A stretch of DNA of 35,224 bases from an uncultured Erythrobacter sp. GTDB taxonomy: Bacteria > Pseudomonadota > Alphaproteobacteria > Sphingomonadales > Sphingomonadaceae. How positions within the stretch are numbered: the first letter of the stretch is position 1; every line of letters begins with the position of its first letter. The stretch spans positions 1 to 35,224 of the forward strand of contig CALLQC010000096.1 in NCBI GenBank assembly GCA_938015255.1, in the 5' to 3' direction. Below are positions 1 through 7,700 of the stretch, piece after piece. Under the pieces are notes generated by a model, which had not been told where the DNA came from, made no database searches, and worked only from the letters and a program-made list of their open reading frames with translations. Made by a program: the position numbers and the translations under genes.

Positions 1-476
1 GTCAGCGAGAGCGCCTCGGCAATGCGCAGGCCGCTGCCGTACATCAGCAGCAGCACCGCCCGGTCGCGCGCGCCGATCCAGTCCTCGCTGGCGGTTCCGT
101 CAATCAGGTCCGCGATATTGATCGCCTCGTCGGGAGTGACAGGGCGGGGCAGGCCTTTCTTGAGACGCGGCCCGCGAACACGCGGCGCGGACGGGTCAGG
201 ATCCCCGCTCTCGCTGCGGGCGAAGGCGATGAACGCCTTGAGCGCGGAGAGCTCGCGCGCGGCGCTCGTATTCGCCAGCCCCTCAGCGCGGCGAGACGCC
301 AGATGGGAGCGAAGATCGTGCGCTTCCAGTGTAGCGACCGCTTCAAAGCTATCCAGATTTCGGTCAGTGACTATCCGCTCGGCCGCGGCACAATAGGCGC
401 GCACCGTATGCGGGCTGCGCCGCTTGCCATCCGCCAGATAAGAGCGCCAAGCGGCGAGCATCTCGGCGCGGCTCAT
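1..476 (-). CDS. Tyrosine recombinase XerC/XerD family, N-terminal part (cut by window edge)
   Basis: About 158 N-terminal residues of a tyrosine site-specific recombinase are visible; the 3' part lies outside the window. Residues 1-85 form the SAM-like core-binding domain (SPHTVRAY near residue 21, then an ARELSALKAF-type helix). The catalytic domain begins near residue 105. Its first catalytic Arg sits in GSGLRIAEALSL at the very edge; the later His-x-x-Arg and Tyr nucleophile are not visible. Family knowledge: XerC and XerD resolve chromosome dimers at dif during division. The ATG at 476 overlaps the hemW stop as ATGA, so translational coupling is likely. XerC is more likely than XerD from the diverged N-terminus, but this stretch alone cannot settle it. 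Confidence 0.85.
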   Translation of the reverse strand, partial: MSRAEMLAAWRSYLADGKRRSPHTVRAYCAAAERIVTDRNLDSFEAVATLEAHDLRSHLASRRAEGLANTSAARELSALKAFIAFARSESGDPDPSAPRVRGPRLKKGLPRPVTPDEAINIADLIDGTASEDWIGARDRAVLLLMYGSGLRIAEALSL

Positions 477-1624
477 GCCTGCACCAGAGCATCGGCCACG
501 ATTTCGCCCAGCAGCGCATCGAGCACAGCGCGGCCGGCAGGAGCGACGCCGATCCGGGTGCCCCGCGACCACATCAGCCCAAGTGCGCAATATCGATCGA
601 GCTTGACCTGATCGATCAGGTCCGAACGCTGCCAGCCGAAACGCTGTCCGAAACTGACCAGATCAATGCCCTCAGCAAGGCGCAGGCCCATCAGCAGCGC
701 CTCTGCCGCTTGCTCGGAGGAAGACAGCATGCGCTGCTCCGCGATCCCATGCCCGCGCTCATTCACGGCCTTCAGGAAATTTTCGGGCTTCTTGTGCCGG
801 GTGGTCGCGAAGCCTCCGCGCCGCCCATGTGCACCCGGTCCGATCCCGGCATAGTCCTGATACCGCCAGTAGGTGAGGTTATGGCGGCTCTCCTGTCCGG
901 CGCGAGCGTGATTGCTCGTCTCGTAAGCGGGCATACCCGCAGCGTCAGCCAGTTCCTGCGTGATGGCGAAAAGCCCGGCAGCTTCATCGTCATCCAGAGG
1001 TGTGAATGCTCCGCGCCTGACATCGGTCGCAAAGCGCGTACCCTGTTCGATGGTGAGCTGGTAGAGCGAAAGGTGTGATGTGCCGAAACCGAGTGCGTTT
1101 TCCAGATCGCGCTGCCATTGCGCGGCGGTCTGTCCAGGAAGGGCGTAAATCAGATCGAAACTGACCCGCTCAAAGTGCTTCTGGGCCGTCTCAAGCGCTC
1201 TCAGACCCTCCTGTGCGCCGTGCAGTCGACCAAGCCAGAGCAGGGTTTCATCATCAAGCGCTTGTAATCCCAGCGAAACACGGTTGATCCCGGAAGATGC
1301 AAGCTGCGCAAAATTGGCGGCTTCCACCGAAGAGGGGTTCGCTTCAAGCGTGATTTCAACAGAGGGATCAAAGCCCCATAGCTCCTCCGCCGCAGCGATC
1401 AGTCTCTCGGCGAGTTCTGGCGGCATCAAAGAAGGCGTGCCGCCGCCGAAAAAGATCGATGTCAACCTTTCGCCGGAAGCAGCTTCCGCCTCGGCGCGCA
1501 TATCGTCCAGCAATGCGCTTTCCCACAGTGCGAACTCCACGGTCTCGCGGACATGCGAGTTGAAATCGCAATAGGGGCATTTTTTCGCGCAGAAGGGCCA
1601 GTGAATGTAAAGGGCGCGGGCCAC
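473..1624 (-). CDS. hemW: Radical SAM protein HemW (heme chaperone, formerly coproporphyrinogen oxidase-like)
   Basis: 383 residues. The radical SAM cluster motif is C12-x3-C16-x2-C19 followed by DF, with GGGTPS as the SAM-binding glycine motif near residue 60. HNLTYW near residue 248 is the HemW signature, which separates it from true oxygen-independent coproporphyrinogen oxidase HemN. HemW binds heme and is thought to deliver it to respiratory enzymes. The start is GTG at 1624, because the conserved N-terminal strand ALYIHWPFC begins right there; no good Shine-Dalgarno is seen. It is the downstream member of the usual rph-rdgB-hemW order, but here a plus-strand gene separates it from rdgB. 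The promoter must therefore lie in the 49-bp gap or inside that gene. Confidence 0.93.
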   Translation of the reverse strand: MARALYIHWPFCAKKCPYCDFNSHVRETVEFALWESALLDDMRAEAEAASGERLTSIFFGGGTPSLMPPELAERLIAAAEELWGFDPSVEITLEANPSSVEAANFAQLASSGINRVSLGLQALDDETLLWLGRLHGAQEGLRALETAQKHFERVSFDLIYALPGQTAAQWQRDLENALGFGTSHLSLYQLTIEQGTRFATDVRRGAFTPLDDDEAAGLFAITQELADAAGMPAYETSNHARAGQESRHNLTYWRYQDYAGIGPGAHGRRGGFATTRHKKPENFLKAVNERGHGIAEQRMLSSSEQAAEALLMGLRLAEGIDLVSFGQRFGWQRSDLIDQVKLDRYCALGLMWSRGTRIGVAPAGRAVLDALLGEIVADALVQA

Positions 1625-1673
1625 GGAGGTGTATTTCAGCCTTTATTAAGCGGTTACAGGGCATCTTTAGGCG

Positions 1674-2237
1674 ATGAAATGGCGCGCGACAATTCTTGGC
1701 GGATTTGCCCTTGGGACACTTGCCGTGACGAGTGCCGGGCAAGCGGAGACCTCCAGCGATCGGCAAGCGGTCGAGCAGGTCTGGCTTGATGCGCACAACG
1801 CGGCGCGCGCTGACTTTGGAACTGCGCCGCTGTCATGGAATTCCGACCTCGCCGAGGGCGCAAAAGAATGGGCGCTTCGCCTGGCGCGCGAGAGCAGGTT
1901 GCGCCACTCATCTCATGCAGAACGACAACATGCAGGGGAGAATTTGTGGATGGGGACAAAGGAGCGTTTCGCGCCTGACCGCATGATTGCAGCCTTTACC
2001 GACGAAAAGCAGCACTTTCGCGCAGGCACATTTCCGGCGGTATCGGCCACCGGCAGCGCCAAAGATGTCGGCCACTATACGCAAATAGTGTGGGCAGACA
2101 CGCGCGAAGTAGGCTGCGCCACTGCGCGGGGCGCCCGGTTCGATGTGCTGGTTTGCCGGTATTGGCCTGCTGGGAACGTGATCGGAACACCGATTGCTCC
2201 ACGTACCAAGGTTGCCCGGCGTCAGACCCCGAATTGA
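1674..2237 (+). CDS. Secreted CAP (SCP/PR-1-like) domain protein
   Basis: 187 residues with a signal peptide: Lys/Arg start, hydrophobic stretch, probable cleavage after SAGQA near residue 24. The mature part is a single CAP domain: AHNAARADFG near residue 40, GENLW near residue 88, the signature HYTQIVWADTREVGCA around residues 133-148, and the second signature CRYWPAGNVIG near residue 160. Cys residues in both signatures probably form a disulfide in the periplasm. Bacterial CAP proteins are often envelope-associated; no enzymatic activity can be assigned. It is divergent from hemW (49-bp gap) and its 3' end overlaps the rdgB 3' end by 16 bp, so it sits in opposite orientation inside the rph-rdgB-hemW block. 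Confidence 0.88.
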   Translation: MKWRATILGGFALGTLAVTSAGQAETSSDRQAVEQVWLDAHNAARADFGTAPLSWNSDLAEGAKEWALRLARESRLRHSSHAERQHAGENLWMGTKERFAPDRMIAAFTDEKQHFRAGTFPAVSATGSAKDVGHYTQIVWADTREVGCATARGARFDVLVCRYWPAGNVIGTPIAPRTKVARRQTPN

Positions 2238-2857
2238 TCGGCGACCATTTTTGCAAATGCGTCTGCGCGGTGGCTGATCGCGTGCTTTTCTTCCGGGTCT
2301 ATTTCAGCAAAGGTCTGTTCGCCATCGCGGGCAGAGGGGACAAAAACAGGATCATAGCCGAAACCCATCTCGCCGCGCGGAGGCCAGGTTAGCGATCCGG
2401 GGCAGATGCCCTCGTAGACCGCGTGCTCTCCATCGGGCCAGGCAAGTGCGAGCACGCAGTGGAATGCGGCGCTGCGGTCGGTGTCGGGGCCTAACTGTTG
2501 CAGCATCCCCTCGACCTTGCCCATCGCCATGTACCAGTCGCGGCCCGGATCGCCCTCAAACCACTGCCGTTCTGCCCAGTCTGCTGTGTATACTCCGGGG
2601 CGTCCGCCGAGCGCACCGACGCTCAGACCGCTATCATCGGCGAGCGCAACAAGACCAGAGGCCTCCGCAGCAGCGCGGGCCTTTATCAGGGCGTTTTCGA
2701 CAAATGTGGTGCCCGTCTCTGGCGGCTCGGGCAGGCCCAGTGAGCCTGCCGAGATGCACTTCAAACCGTAAGGATCGAGCAGCGCCGAAATCTCTTTCAG
2801 CTTGCCTGTATTGTGCGTCGCTATGACGAGCGAACCAGAGCCAAGCTTGCGGGTCAT
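2222..2857 (-). CDS. rdgB: Non-canonical purine NTP pyrophosphatase RdgB/HAM1
   Basis: 211 residues, close to the family length. It hydrolyses dITP, ITP and XTP to the monophosphate plus pyrophosphate and so keeps deaminated purines out of DNA. Motifs: ATHNTGKLKEI (residues 13-23, substrate-phosphate binding), LADDSGLSV with the catalytic Asp near residue 75, RPGVYTADWA, FGYDPVFVP near residue 170, and the C-terminal SHRADAFAKM base-recognition motif. It lies 115 bp downstream of rph on the same strand, the standard alphaproteobacterial pair. Its stop codon lies inside the 3' end of the convergent CAP gene. Confidence 0.95.
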   Translation of the reverse strand: MTRKLGSGSLVIATHNTGKLKEISALLDPYGLKCISAGSLGLPEPPETGTTFVENALIKARAAAEASGLVALADDSGLSVGALGGRPGVYTADWAERQWFEGDPGRDWYMAMGKVEGMLQQLGPDTDRSAAFHCVLALAWPDGEHAVYEGICPGSLTWPPRGEMGFGYDPVFVPSARDGEQTFAEIDPEEKHAISHRADAFAKMVADQFGV

Positions 2858-2972
2858 TTCCGGCGTGTTCCTTTACCTGTGAGGCCAGATGCGATCAGAT
2901 TCAGCCGCCCGACAAGGATACAAATGCACCATGCAGTTATTCGAAGATCGGGTGCAGGGCGGATAGCGTGGC

Positions 2973-3689
2973 TCAGGTGCTTGTGGCCTTCAATTGCTCG
3001 GCAAAAATCGCGTCGCAGCCGATGTTCGCGAGACGCAGCAGGCGCAGCAGGCCTTCCTCGTCATAGGTCGCGCCTTCAGCGGTCGCCTGGACTTCCGCGA
3101 TCTGACCGCCCGAAATCAGGACAAAGTTCGCATCTGCATCGGCATCGCTGTCCTCGGGGTAATCGAGATCAAGCACAGGAGTGCCCTTGTAGATACCGCA
3201 GGAGATTGCGGCGACCTGCGCAGTGATCGGATCTTCCTTGATCGCGCCCGATTTCATCAATTCGTTGACCGCGAGACGCAGTGCAACCCACGCGCCGGAT
3301 ATCGAGGCTGTGCGTGTGCCGCCATCAGCCTGAATCACATCGCAATCGAGGGTGATCTGGCGCTCGCCCAGTTTCTTCAGATCGACAACGGCGCGCAGTG
3401 AGCGGCCGATGAGGCGCTGGATTTCCTGTGTCCGGCCCGATTGCTTGCCGCGTGCCGCCTCGCGTGAACCGCGGGTGTGGGTTGCGCGAGGCAGCATCGA
3501 ATACTCGCCGGTGACCCAGCCTTCACCCTTGCCGCGCAGCCATGGCGGGATCCGTTCTTCAACGGAGGCGGTGCAAAGCACTTTGGTGTCGCCAAAACTG
3601 ATCAGGCAGGAGCCCTCGGCATGTTTTGTGTATCCGGTTTCGATCGTGATAGCGCGCATTTCGTCGGGGGCGCGGTTGGAAGGACGCAT
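2973..3689 (-). CDS. rph: Ribonuclease PH
   Basis: 238 residues with the start at 3689 ([12 protein letters not shown]). This start is chosen over an upstream in-frame ATG at 3755 because AGGAG lies 5 bases before it and the family N-terminus RPSxRxxDxxR begins there. RNase PH is a phosphate-dependent 3'-5' exoribonuclease that trims tRNA 3' ends. Visible motifs are [14 protein letters not shown], the [16 protein letters not shown] block, the [10 protein letters not shown] loop and the phosphate/metal-site region [16 protein letters not shown]. It is divergent from hrcA (94-bp gap), which suggests a shared control region, and is followed by rdgB. Confidence 0.96.
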   Translation of the reverse strand: MRPSNRAPDEMRAITIETGYTKHAEGSCLISFGDTKVLCTASVEERIPPWLRGKGEGWVTGEYSMLPRATHTRGSREAARGKQSGRTQEIQRLIGRSLRAVVDLKKLGERQITLDCDVIQADGGTRTASISGAWVALRLAVNELMKSGAIKEDPITAQVAAISCGIYKGTPVLDLDYPEDSDADADANFVLISGGQIAEVQATAEGATYDEEGLLRLLRLANIGCDAIFAEQLKATST

Positions 3690-3694
3690 AATTA

Positions 3695-3700
3695 CTCCTG
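3695..3700 (-). promoter_or_regulatory. Shine-Dalgarno of rph (decides the start)
   Basis: Read on the minus strand this is CAGGAG, followed by five bases and the ATG at 3689. The longer in-frame ATG at 3755 has no comparable site. The shorter rph start is therefore preferred. Confidence 0.75.
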
Positions 3701-3783
3701 GAGAACGTGATTCGCTGTTGCGAGGCGGTGTGGCGGGCTTCACGGTCCGCCGCAAGGCTTGGCGAACGGGATGTAGACGCTAA

Positions 3784-4848
3784 ATGGGAAGCATGGCTTC
3801 ACCACCGATCACAGAAATGACCGAGCGCGCGCGAGAAATTTTCCGCCGCGTGGTGGAGGGCTATATCGATAGCGGGCAGCCGGTCGGGTCGAAGACGCTT
3901 GCCAATGACGGGACGTTGAACCTGTCCTCTGCCTCGATCCGGTCGGTTCTGGCTGACCTTGAAAACCTCGGCCTGCTGGCGGCCCCGCATACCAGCGCGG
4001 GGCGGATGCCGACCGATGCAGGGCTTCGCATTTTCGTTGACGGGATGATGCGTGTGGCAGAGCCGACGGAGGAAGAGCGCGCCCAGATCGAAGCGCGGCT
4101 TTCCGATAGCGGTCCGGTCGAGCAGGCATTGCAGCAGACAAGCGCGCTTCTTTCAGAGCTTTCAGGTGCTGCCGGCATGGTGATGGTGCCTACACGCGAA
4201 CAACGTCTTGCGCAGTTCAATCTTGTCGATCTTGGGCAGGGCAGGGCGCTTGCAGTTCTGGTCGGTGAAGATGGCGGGGTTGAAAACCGTGTCGTCGAAT
4301 TGGGCGGTGCTCTGGACCGAGGGTCGCTTGATCAGGCGAGCAATTACATAACGTCGCGGCTGTCTGGCCGCACGCTTGCCGAGGCATCGGCAGCCATGCG
4401 CTCAGAGATCAGCACGGGCAAAACCCAGCTTGATGATGCGAGCCGCGACCTGGTGGAACGTGGGCTGGCCGTGTGGAGCGAAGATGCGGATGCGCGCCCG
4501 GTCCTGATTGTGCGGGGCGCTGCTAATCTGCTCGATGAGACGGCGTTGAGCGACATCGAGCGGGTGCGGTCATTGCTTGACGATCTGGAGAACAAACAAT
4601 CGGTTTCCAGTCTGCTCGAAAGTGCAAGGGAGGCGGATGCGACCCGAATTTTCATCGGCAGTGAAAACCGCCTCTTCGGCCTATCCGGTTCATCAGTAAT
4701 CGCCTCACCATACCACGACCGCGAAGGCCGTGTTGTGGGAGTTTTGGGCGTGATTGGTCCAACGCGGTTGAATTACGCGCGGGTCGTCCCCATGGTTGAT
4801 TTGACCGCAAGATCGCTTGGCCGTTCACTGGACAAGTTTATCGCTTGA
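3784..4848 (+). CDS. hrcA: Heat-inducible transcription repressor HrcA
   Basis: 354 residues. The N-terminal winged helix (residues about 8-75) contains AREIFRRVVEGYIDSGQPVGSKTL and the recognition segment NLSSASIRSVLADLENLGLL, ending in HTSAGRMPTDAGLR, an HrcA signature. The rest is the GAF-like dimerisation and inserted domain, with DLTARSLGRSLDKFI at the end. HrcA represses chaperone operons by binding the CIRCE inverted repeat and is itself a GroEL client. I see no CIRCE element in the 94 bp upstream, so this copy is probably not autoregulated through CIRCE; its target (often groESL) is outside the window. An ATG nine bases further in (3793) has a GGGAAGC run before it and could be the real start. 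Confidence 0.94.
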   Translation: MGSMASPPITEMTERAREIFRRVVEGYIDSGQPVGSKTLANDGTLNLSSASIRSVLADLENLGLLAAPHTSAGRMPTDAGLRIFVDGMMRVAEPTEEERAQIEARLSDSGPVEQALQQTSALLSELSGAAGMVMVPTREQRLAQFNLVDLGQGRALAVLVGEDGGVENRVVELGGALDRGSLDQASNYITSRLSGRTLAEASAAMRSEISTGKTQLDDASRDLVERGLAVWSEDADARPVLIVRGAANLLDETALSDIERVRSLLDDLENKQSVSSLLESAREADATRIFIGSENRLFGLSGSSVIASPYHDREGRVVGVLGVIGPTRLNYARVVPMVDLTARSLGRSLDKFIA

Positions 4849-4865
4849 ATGGAATATCAGAGCAT

Positions 4866-5468
4866 ATGAACGAGAATGAGAAACCGCAGGATGATGCGGC
4901 GAATGAAGACGTAAAAGCCGAACTGAAAGGCGTGCCGGAAGAGCTGCTTTCGGATGAACCTGCCGAAGGTGAGGAGGAGGCGGAGGCCAGCGATTTGACC
5001 GAAGCTCTAGAGGCGCTGAAACGCGATCTGGAAGAGGCCAATCAGGCCACATTGTATGCCAAGGCTGACACGCAGAATGTGCGCCGGCGGGCCGAGAAAG
5101 ACATTCAGGACGCGCGCAATTATGCGGCGACCGGCTTCGCCCGCGATGTCCTTAGCGTGTGGGACAATCTTTCACGCGCGGTTGATGCAATTCCGGACAG
5201 CCTGCGCGAAGATGACAAGATGAAGGGCCTGGTGGTCGGGATCGAAGCGACCCAGCGCGAGCTTGAAAAGGTTTTTAAGCAGAACGGTATTGAACGGGTT
5301 GCGTCGGTGGACATGCCTCTGGATCCGAACCTGCACCAGGCGATGATGGAAGTGCCGACGGACGAGAAAGAGCCGGGCACAATCGTTCAGGAAATGCAGT
5401 CAGGCTGGACGATCAAGGACCGACTGCTGCGCCCCGCCATGGTGGGCGTTGCGAAAAAGCCGGACTGA
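4866..5468 (+). CDS. grpE: Nucleotide exchange factor GrpE
   Basis: 200 residues from ATG 4866; a TTG at 4845 in the same frame, overlapping the hrcA stop, is less likely. There is an acidic, disordered N-terminus (to about residue 45) and a long coiled-coil (about 45-100, including LYAKADTQNVRRRAEKDIQDARNY in pieces). The compact beta domain carries the family signature spanning GIERV to HQAMMEV and ending WTIKDRLLRPAMVGVAK. GrpE releases ADP from DnaK, encoded 2.9 kb downstream. It sits 17 bp behind hrcA on the same strand, so the two are probably co-transcribed. Confidence 0.95.
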   Translation: MNENEKPQDDAANEDVKAELKGVPEELLSDEPAEGEEEAEASDLTEALEALKRDLEEANQATLYAKADTQNVRRRAEKDIQDARNYAATGFARDVLSVWDNLSRAVDAIPDSLREDDKMKGLVVGIEATQRELEKVFKQNGIERVASVDMPLDPNLHQAMMEVPTDEKEPGTIVQEMQSGWTIKDRLLRPAMVGVAKKPD

Positions 5469-5475
5469 TCGGATT

Positions 5476-6402
5476 GTGACAGGCTACCTGCTTGGCGCGG
5501 CGCTCATCCTTTTGGTAGGCTTTGCTTTATGGGCACAAGCTAGAGCGACAAGCGAAGGTGACCTGCTGCCCGACCGACCGGATCTTCCATATCGGGCATA
5601 TACAACACAATTCGACATTGAGTGTGACGGGGTCGATTTGCGCGCGGTACTCCAAGCAAGCGGTAACAACGTAGACCCTGGAAAAAAATTCTCCAAACCA
5701 GCTGATGCGGAGCGCATTGCGCAATATCGGAGTGCATATGAAGTTGGGAGAACAGAAGCTTCTCGGTTTTCGCTTACTGATTTGAGCGACCACGCCATTG
5801 TACTTCTAATTGATCAGTCCGGTTCGCTTGCTGACCAAATGGCCATAGCTGCGGGTCAGGTTCGGGCATGTACTGAATTTCTAGAACACGCTGGGGCAAG
5901 AGTATCCGTTGCCGGTTTTACGACTGTGGGATGGCGTGGCGGTCAATCACGAATGAAATGGTTGAGCGATGGGAAACCTGGGTATCCGGGGCGGCTATGT
6001 GACTTGCTCCACGTCACATACTCGCAGTTTGAAAACCCAATCCGTGACGATGATTTGAAACCCCTTTATGCTCTTGGAGCCATGTTCGAGAATGTTGATG
6101 GAGAAGCGCTGCGATGGGCGAGTGACAAGCTTGCTACCATAGAAGCAGCCCGCAAGATGATCGTCGTGGTAAGCGACGGTGCTCCGGTCGATGACAGCAC
6201 TTTGTCAGCAAATGGACCATTGATTCTTGAGCGTGATCTCCAACTTGCGATCTCGGAGCTGGAGAGTGATCCGGTTCTTGATCTTGGCTCTGTTGGAATA
6301 GATTTTGATGTATCGCGCTATTACTCGAAAGCTTCGTCATTCGGATCGGCCAACGAGGTCGCACGCCGCATAACGGAAATCGTGCAGGGCTTCGCGCGTT
6401 AA
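5476..6402 (+). CDS. Membrane-anchored or exported CobT-type von Willebrand A domain protein
   Basis: 308 residues from GTG 5476; an in-frame TTG at 5449 would overlap grpE by 20 bp. Residues 2-22 form one hydrophobic segment (signal anchor or signal peptide, AQARA at its end). YRAYTTQFD near residue 39 and the rest match the C-terminal part of cobaltochelatase subunit CobT: MIDAS motif DQSGS (D113, S115, S117), FTTVGWRGGQSR, WLSDGKPGYPGRLCDL, DGEALRWA, VVSDGAPVDDSTLS and VGIDFDVSRYY. The large acidic N-terminal and helical parts of CobT are missing, so this is not a normal cobalamin-pathway subunit. In CobNST the vWA subunit works with the MoxR-type ATPase CobS in the cytoplasm; neither cobS nor cobN is in the window. 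The gene is visibly AT-richer than its neighbours. Function unknown. Confidence 0.75.
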   Translation: MTGYLLGAALILLVGFALWAQARATSEGDLLPDRPDLPYRAYTTQFDIECDGVDLRAVLQASGNNVDPGKKFSKPADAERIAQYRSAYEVGRTEASRFSLTDLSDHAIVLLIDQSGSLADQMAIAAGQVRACTEFLEHAGARVSVAGFTTVGWRGGQSRMKWLSDGKPGYPGRLCDLLHVTYSQFENPIRDDDLKPLYALGAMFENVDGEALRWASDKLATIEAARKMIVVVSDGAPVDDSTLSANGPLILERDLQLAISELESDPVLDLGSVGIDFDVSRYYSKASSFGSANEVARRITEIVQGFAR

Positions 6403-6405
6403 GCT

Positions 6406-7086
6406 TTACCCGAAATCAGGCAACGGCGCGGCCTCTACGTCCTTGATCAGCTGCGCATTGATGATCTGTTTGTTGCCGTTGAACGCGCCTGCGTTGAGCG
6501 ATTTCATGTGGGTGATTGCAGCTTCCACTGCTGCGTCCAGTGCTCCAGCGTCCACCACCTTGTCGAAATAGCCGATTTCCAAGCCGCGCTGAGGATTGAA
6601 CAGCTCTCCTGTTGCGATTGCCTTGCGGCCCGCAGGCGCCAGACGGGCCATGCCCAGTGTCGTTGCATAGAGAGGCAAAACCATCCCAATCGCGCTCTCG
6701 TTCATGCCGACGACGAAGTCGCCGTGAATGCCAATCGCGTGATCCGCTGCCAGCATCAGGAACGCACCGCCTGGGTAGGCGTGGCCTTCACACACTGTGA
6801 TAACCGGGGCAGGGTGACGCAGGATTGTGAGGATGGTGTCCTTACCGGCCTGAAGCTGCGCGGTGGCGGATTCGGCGCCGGCCGAAAATCCTTTGAAATC
6901 GAAACCGGCGGAAAAGATGCCCTTCTTTCCGCGTATGACCACGGGCGACTGATCTGCTGCTGCCTCGTTAAGAGCTGCCATCAGGGCGTCTAGAAACGGT
7001 TTGTTAAGCGCGTTTACCTTGCCATCGTCCATCGAAATGATGTGCGCGCCGCCGCGTGTTTCACTTGTGATCATTATGGGTTCCAT
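6406..7086 (-). CDS. Crotonase/enoyl-CoA hydratase-isomerase family protein
   Basis: 226 residues, at the short end for the family (usually about 255-265). Crotonase-fold landmarks are SAGFDFKGF (residues 59-67, first oxyanion-hole strand), CEGHAYPGGAFLMLAADHAIG (about 99-119, second oxyanion-hole glycines) and GMNESAIGMVLP with Glu130 in the position of a catalytic glutamate. The second catalytic Glu of true enoyl-CoA hydratase is replaced by a leucine-rich stretch, so isomerase or another acyl-CoA reaction is possible. Start ATG 7086 has a GAGAG run about 7 bases upstream; ATG 7074 is an alternative. It converges with the CobT-like gene (3-bp gap). The exact substrate cannot be named. Confidence 0.85.
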   Translation of the reverse strand: MEPIMITSETRGGAHIISMDDGKVNALNKPFLDALMAALNEAAADQSPVVIRGKKGIFSAGFDFKGFSAGAESATAQLQAGKDTILTILRHPAPVITVCEGHAYPGGAFLMLAADHAIGIHGDFVVGMNESAIGMVLPLYATTLGMARLAPAGRKAIATGELFNPQRGLEIGYFDKVVDAGALDAAVEAAITHMKSLNAGAFNGNKQIINAQLIKDVEAAPLPDFG

Positions 7087-7176
7087 TGGGTAATGCTCTC
7101 ACAAGGCCATATCGTGAGCAACCACACGTTCAATGATCTTTTTTGCATGACGTTACGGCGCGCTACGGCAAGTGGG

Positions 7177-7668
7177 CTACAATGTCGCGCCAGGAAAGTT
7201 CACCAGCAGTTCAAAGGCTGATTTGTCCGCCACTCCGGCCAGTTTGGCTCCATGCCTCAACCAAAAGGCGTGCTTCACAATTTCTGCCTGCTGTTCAATA
7301 CCGTATCTGGCAAAGGGCTGGCCGGGTTTAAGGCTGTAGCCGTATTTGCAAAACGGGTGCCGGTGCAGGACCAGATACCAGTCGCCCATGGTCTGCGTCT
7401 GCCAGACATGGGTCAGCTCGTGGATCAGCAGGCCCTGACGCTGCAGGCTTTCCTCAGAAAAGTCATCGCAATACGCGGTTCCATCAGGGTGGAAATGCAC
7501 ATGTCCGCGCGGCGCCATGGTGATCCGTTTCGGTTGGAACGGGAACCACTTTCGGCGGCGCAGCTGCACCGCGCCATAATCAATCGCGTCGCCGAATACT
7601 GTCCGGGCGAGGGTGACCTCGCCCGGCGTCAGGTGCCGTTCACCGCCCACCGGACAGGCGGGCAGCAA
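7177..7668 (-). CDS. HExxH metallopeptidase-like protein of unknown function
   Basis: 163 residues from a TTG start at 7668. The start is uncertain: the frame is open further upstream into the previous gene's end, and GTG 7650 is another option. The key feature is LLIHELTHVWQ with H83-E84-x-x-H87, the zinc site of gluzincin-type peptidases; E125 or E129 in YGIEQQAEIV could be the third ligand. Other recognisable blocks are a basic RRRKWFPF segment, PRGHVHFHP and YGYSLKPGQPF. I recall similar sphingomonad proteins labelled vgr-related, but no VgrG-type region is visible here. No signal peptide is seen, so it is probably cytoplasmic unless the start is wrong. It follows the copper-chaperone lipoprotein gene by 32 bp. 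Confidence 0.7.
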   Translation of the reverse strand: MLPACPVGGERHLTPGEVTLARTVFGDAIDYGAVQLRRRKWFPFQPKRITMAPRGHVHFHPDGTAYCDDFSEESLQRQGLLIHELTHVWQTQTMGDWYLVLHRHPFCKYGYSLKPGQPFARYGIEQQAEIVKHAFWLRHGAKLAGVADKSAFELLVNFPGATL

Positions 7669-7700
7669 CGGGCTTTCTTCAGGGGCGGGAGCGCTTTGGC

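Noticed and set aside
3690..3783. Possible CIRCE operator before hrcA
   Set aside because: No TTAGCACTC-N9-GAGTGCTAA-like repeat is present; only a weak five-base inverted GGCGG/CCGCC pair.
5449..6402. CobT-like gene as a normal cobalamin biosynthesis subunit
   Set aside because: The N-terminal half of CobT is missing, a hydrophobic anchor is present, and no cobalamin genes surround it.
7087..7176. T-run (TTTTTT near 7138) as a terminator
   Set aside because: It is on the wrong strand for the flanking minus-strand genes and has no stable stem before it.
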